A DNA stretch of 64,000 nt from Apostichopus japonicus. Taxonomy: Eukaryota; Echinodermata; Holothuroidea; Aspidochirotida; Stichopodidae. Under the pieces are notes generated by a model. That model did not search any database, had not been told where the DNA came from, and saw only the letters and a program-made list of their open reading frames with translations. Location of the stretch: NCBI RefSeq assembly GCF_037975245.1, contig NC_092569.1, forward strand, positions 20,639,001 to 20,703,000, read 5' to 3'. The position numbers were made by a program, and so were the translations under genes. Positions 60,400 to 64,000 of this stretch are shown here, piece after piece (positions within the stretch are counted from its first letter, which is position 1; every line of letters starts with the position of its first letter).

Positions 60400-60850
60400 A
60401 AAAGCATCCTCCGGCTTACCAAACTTTCTCAAAGAGCAGGGGCCACTACTCCCCTTCATTACCTTACTTATACTCCTTCTTCTCCCCTAGTACCTAAACG
60501 CAGTATGCCACCTACCTGTTTGCCTTTTCGTCCACGAATAATGTAGAACAGAAACATGACCTTTACTTGGATGACAATCGACAATATGGCACCAGACTGT
60601 AATTTTTTTTACATGTCTTCCTTTCAGAACTTCTAATAGTAAAGCAATACAAGCGTGCCACCAGTCAGTCAAAATTTATTACCCTCTTTGAACCTAAGAC
60701 CAATGGGGTTACTTATACCAATCGTGCTTTTTCAGTTTCTGTCCCAAATTGTGGAATTCCCTCCCAAACCATTTAAAATGTATATTTAATAAATCACTTT
60801 TCGAATCGAAACTAAAAACCTACCTCTATGCTAAACATTTTTCAATTTGA
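60400..60850 (+). mobile_element. 3' end of a non-LTR retrotransposon (LINE) reverse-transcriptase ORF
   Basis: Plus strand: a piece near 60430 with KLSQRAG, then TNGVTYTNRAFSVSVPN and, after a one-base shift, WNSLPNHLKCIFNKSLFESK, LKTYLYAKHFSI and TGA at 60848. The RAFSVxxPxxWNSLP...FKxxLKTYL ending is the standard terminus of CR1/Jockey-type ORF2 proteins. The upstream part is too decayed to follow. Confidence 0.7.
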
Positions 60851-63087
60851 TTTGTAACTATATTTCATTGTTGCTTTATTATTTTTGCTTTTCTTTCTAT
60901 TCATTTTTATATGTATGGCGCTTTTGACAACTATTTTGCTTATAACTAGCGCATCATAAATCTTAGTTATTATTATGTTCCAACTCGTAAGTTGCGGTCT
61001 TCTGGTAAACGGCGAAGACCTTGAAACTACTTTTATTGACGTTTGCAGGGTCGACATAAATCACAGCTGTTTAAAATTTAAAGATTATTTAGTTTTAAAT
61101 TAAATTTCCTTGTGATATGCAAATCTAGAGATAGATTGTGTATTTGAAAACTTTATGTTACTATAACAAATCAAATAGTGTGAAGTTCATTAACTGCAAA
61201 AGGAATCGATGTAGTTACAGACTAAGAACGGTTGTTATTTGTTAGAAAATTACATATTTTTAATCATTTAAAAGCAAAACAAACTTTTAAAACGTTTAGT
61301 TTATGTGAAGACTTAACATTTGGAGAGAAAAGTTATGGTGTGAAACTGCTATACATATATTCTGAATATTGTAGCTATTAGTTCAATATATGTTACCCAG
61401 TTATGTCAGAATGAAGGTAAGAAAACTAAATGCTGGAAATTACATTAAACAAACTGTAAAAGACCTATGATACATATGTCTCTAACAGGGTTCTAACCAG
61501 TGACTAAGATTACTTCTCTTTCGTATCAAATATTAGTAGCGTTTGATATCTGGTCATGTATATGTTCGAATCATGCTTTAGTCAAAATGTATTTATCTTT
61601 TCACTTAAGAACATCATAAGTGGTCAAATGATATTGTATAATACATTATATCTTTGTAAACTTTCAAAAGCGTTCCCTTGCGTAGGTTTTAAGAAATTTT
61701 CAAGACGAAAGCAAGAAATATAAACGTTGACGAAACAGTTTCCATCGCTGACGATTTATTGCGTTACGAAAGCAACGTGGGCGATTTCTTATTTAGTAAT
61801 TTTAAATCAGTGAACTTGAACAAAGCATTTACTGTCTCAGTTGAGAAAGGTCAAACCTTCCTTCCCTATGGTAACATCTTTGTAACTTTGCTAGATATGA
61901 GACAGTTGTTAAATCAATGCCTTTTATTTGCAAGTTCATGCGAATAGTTGTTTTTGTCAATAAAAATATATTATGAAAGGTGCCTCAGATATTAACTCAT
62001 TCTAATTAGCATTTTGAAATGGGGTCTTATATGATAGGAAATGATAACAAGTAAAAGTAAAGTCTTTATTATCACACAGGACACTTTTCGCGATCGATTA
62101 TACTGTTGCCTGCTGGTAAATATCATTTAAAATTTCTAAAACTGTCATGAGATCGTTGATTGATGTTGAATGACAATGAATGTATGCAAAAAGATCAATA
62201 TAAATGAGAGCACATTCATGTTTTTTTCCTAGAGCTAGAAAAGAACAATCGATAAAGCATATTGTTCTATAAGCTTGGAAAATCAAGACGGCTGACAGCC
62301 TTCCTAGTCATATGAGTCTCTTCTAACGTATTTATGGCGGATTGCTTGACAGTATCTCCCATAAAATCTATCTTAATGTTAGTGTGCATTGATGATAAAA
62401 TAAGCTATGACAAACACATTACAAAGTTCATGGCTAACGTAGTAAATGGTAAACAATGTATATTATATATGTATATTGTATAGATAGATTTTTTTCTCCC
62501 CAATCTTCAAATATATATATTAGTATGTTTTGTCATTTCCTTCTTTTCTAGAGCTAGCTCATTTCCTTAATGATTATAAAACATATATACAAACTAAAAA
62601 ATATAACATGTATCTATGGTAGATGTTGAAGTCAAAATTAACTAAATTTAATATAATTTCTTACATCTGACTACTGACTCTTTTGCAACGCAATCGATAA
62701 TTAAAATTCAATATTTACCTTCTCTTTATCCTTATCTTGTGATAGGAGGGTGTAGAAGCCTTGTCAACTACAATTTTGAATTATAATAATTATAATCTGC
62801 TGGTTTGGCAAAATTAAAGACGCAACCCACATTGTCACGATGAGGTGTTGTATAAACGAACCTTGAGTGATAAGCTTTTATTTACAATTCTTTATAAGCT
62901 TAGCTTGTAGTGCTTTCATTATATAACCTGATGATGCATGTTCTTTAAGGAAAATTGTCACGATCCTCTCCAATCCTCTTTCTGGCTTCTAGCGATTACT
63001 ATTAGACATACATTGAGCAATATTTGTAAGGTCCATGGCGTAACGACTTCAAGGCAGATATGGTCGTTAACCTCTGTTAGTACAGCC
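60851..63087. other. Unassigned spacer downstream (3') of gene F
   Basis: AT-rich, no exon recognised. The minus-strand polyadenylation signal for F may be among ttatt words near 62877. A TATA-rich stretch lies near 62460-62520. Confidence 0.5.
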
Positions 63088-63338
63088 TCATAAGGGCTTA
63101 ATTTTCATATGCACTGCTACAACAGAACAGTTGTATTCGAGAGTATTTCTTTGAAACAAACATATTCCAGTATCCCAAGGGCCACCGTAGATTCCATTCA
63201 ACATAATAGCATGACAACCATTGAACCACCAGCCGCCGGGATGGAATTCACTAATAGCACAATTTTGAATAACTAAGTCATTGTCCTGATCGTAGGTAGT
63301 AAATTTCATATCCCGATGGTAATCCATGTAGTCATAAT
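63088..63338 (-). CDS. Gene F last exon: FReD C-terminal part
   Basis: 251 nt: DYDYMDYHRDMKFTTYDQDN, DLVIQNC, FHPGGWWFNGCHAIMLNG, GICLFQRNTLEYNC, VHMKIKPL. All expected FReD landmarks, with the family's extra Cys pair. Confidence 0.85.
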
Positions 63339-64000
63339 CTGTTTGATATAAAAAGAGAGTTTTTATACTAAGCTTCTTTAAAAATTCATAGGAAGACTTT
63401 TTACAAACTTATCCATTTCTTTTTACAGTTATTGTTACAGGCTAACTGAAAAAAAAACACAGATATGTCATATACTTTTCGGATGCAGTCTAAATGCTTC
63501 CTGTAGCCTAGACAAGCATGAAACCTCAATTTAGCATTGTGTACCTTTCAATTTTAGTTGAAGTATCCCAAGAACTTCGTTAGCATTTGCATATTAGTAA
63601 TTCCCCTTCGCACTCTTTCAAGTGTTTTAAGAGGTCTTGACAAATATGCTATGGCATTAAGAACAAACAACTATACATTTTACATTCAGTCAACAAAACC
63701 ATACCAAATTGAACTTGTCAGAGGCAGGTGATATTCGCGGAAAAATACGTACCAAAGCTCCCTGTGTAACTTCCAAGCGTTATCTCGTATTTTGTTGCCT
63801 CGGAGCTAATTCTAAAAAGATTGTAATGAAGATATTCACTGGCATCATTGGTGGTGTTGAACCAAATTTCAATTCTGAGTTGATGATCTCTCTCAGCTGA
63901 TATGACATGTATTTTCTCATTTCCAAGCCAGAAACTAGAATTGAGATCGCCAAATCCATCTCTGTAGGTTATCCAATCATTGAAAAATGACACAGAAGCA
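63088..64000 (-). CDS. Gene F: FReD gene, minus strand, cut by the right edge
   Basis: Two exons visible: 63753 to the edge (FReD middle: NDWITYRDGFGDLNSSFWLG, NEKIHVISAERDHQLRIEIW, YNLFRISSEATKYEITLGSY, TGSF) and 63088-63338 (FReD end). They join in phase 1 (donor gtacgt, acceptor tcaaacag) and stay open to TGA at 63088-63090. Ca2+ loop TTYDQDND, pocket GGWWFNGCHAIMLNG, then GGPWDTGICL, a second Cys and MKIKPL. The upstream TIL and EGF exons should lie beyond the window. This is the only minus-strand member that looks intact. Confidence 0.8.
63753..64000 (-). CDS. Gene F FReD middle exon, incomplete
   Basis: Open across all 248 visible nt and reaches the window edge about 11 nt short of the family's 259-nt length. 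Carries SFWLGNEKIH, the canonical core. Confidence 0.85.

Overview
The window looks like AT-rich (about one third GC), intron-rich DNA from a marine invertebrate, most likely a deuterostome and plausibly an echinoderm such as a sea cucumber. That assignment is inference. It rests on fibrinogen-related (FReD) lectin genes made of many small exons, on relict transposon proteins of a type common in marine invertebrates, and on tRNA-derived SINE-like repeats. Nothing is bacterial: there are no operons, and coding sequence is cut into exons of 57-291 nt with GT/AG borders.

The window is essentially one gene cluster. Two plus-strand genes can be assembled exon by exon with no break in frame: gene A (117-9788, 11 exons, 509 aa) and gene B (27268-35051, 9 exons, 456 aa). 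Each encodes a signal peptide, a Ser/Thr-rich stalk made of phase-1 exons, a TIL-type cysteine-rich domain, a VWC-like/EGF-like module and a C-terminal FReD. Each plus gene faces a minus-strand relative tail to tail: gene C (13845-15857, broken) and gene D (39957-43242, frame open but C-terminally truncated). A third convergent pair, E (plus, about 44992-55940) and G (minus, about 56215-57836), is pseudogenic. A further minus-strand gene, F (63088 to beyond the right edge), looks intact as far as it is visible.

About 13.5 kb carrying most of A plus C (about 2660-16235) is duplicated as about 28893-42390, carrying B plus D. The 5' exons of A and B (signal peptide and exon 2) lie outside the duplicated block and are unrelated in sequence, although both signal exons are 82 nt long and end in the same phase. 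Inside gene A a 57+69 nt exon pair is itself duplicated.

The spacers are rich in mobile elements: a degenerate element with inverted ends and a Cys-rich ORF relict (about 20.7-25.4 kb), a 1.1-kb solo-LTR-like insertion with a 5-bp target duplication and a matching empty site (37667-38774), a 4.8-kb element with 34-bp inverted ends and a 5-bp target duplication inside pseudogene E (47367-52150), a LINE tail (about 60400-60850), tRNA-like SINE pieces, minisatellites and microsatellites. No CRISPR array, rRNA or credible functional tRNA gene was seen. Large parts of 16.6-20.7, 43.5-44.9 and 57.9-63.0 kb hold nothing I recognise.

Functionally, the products would be secreted, multi-disulfide lectin-like proteins of the kind used in invertebrate innate recognition. 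Role and ligand are inferred from domain families only.
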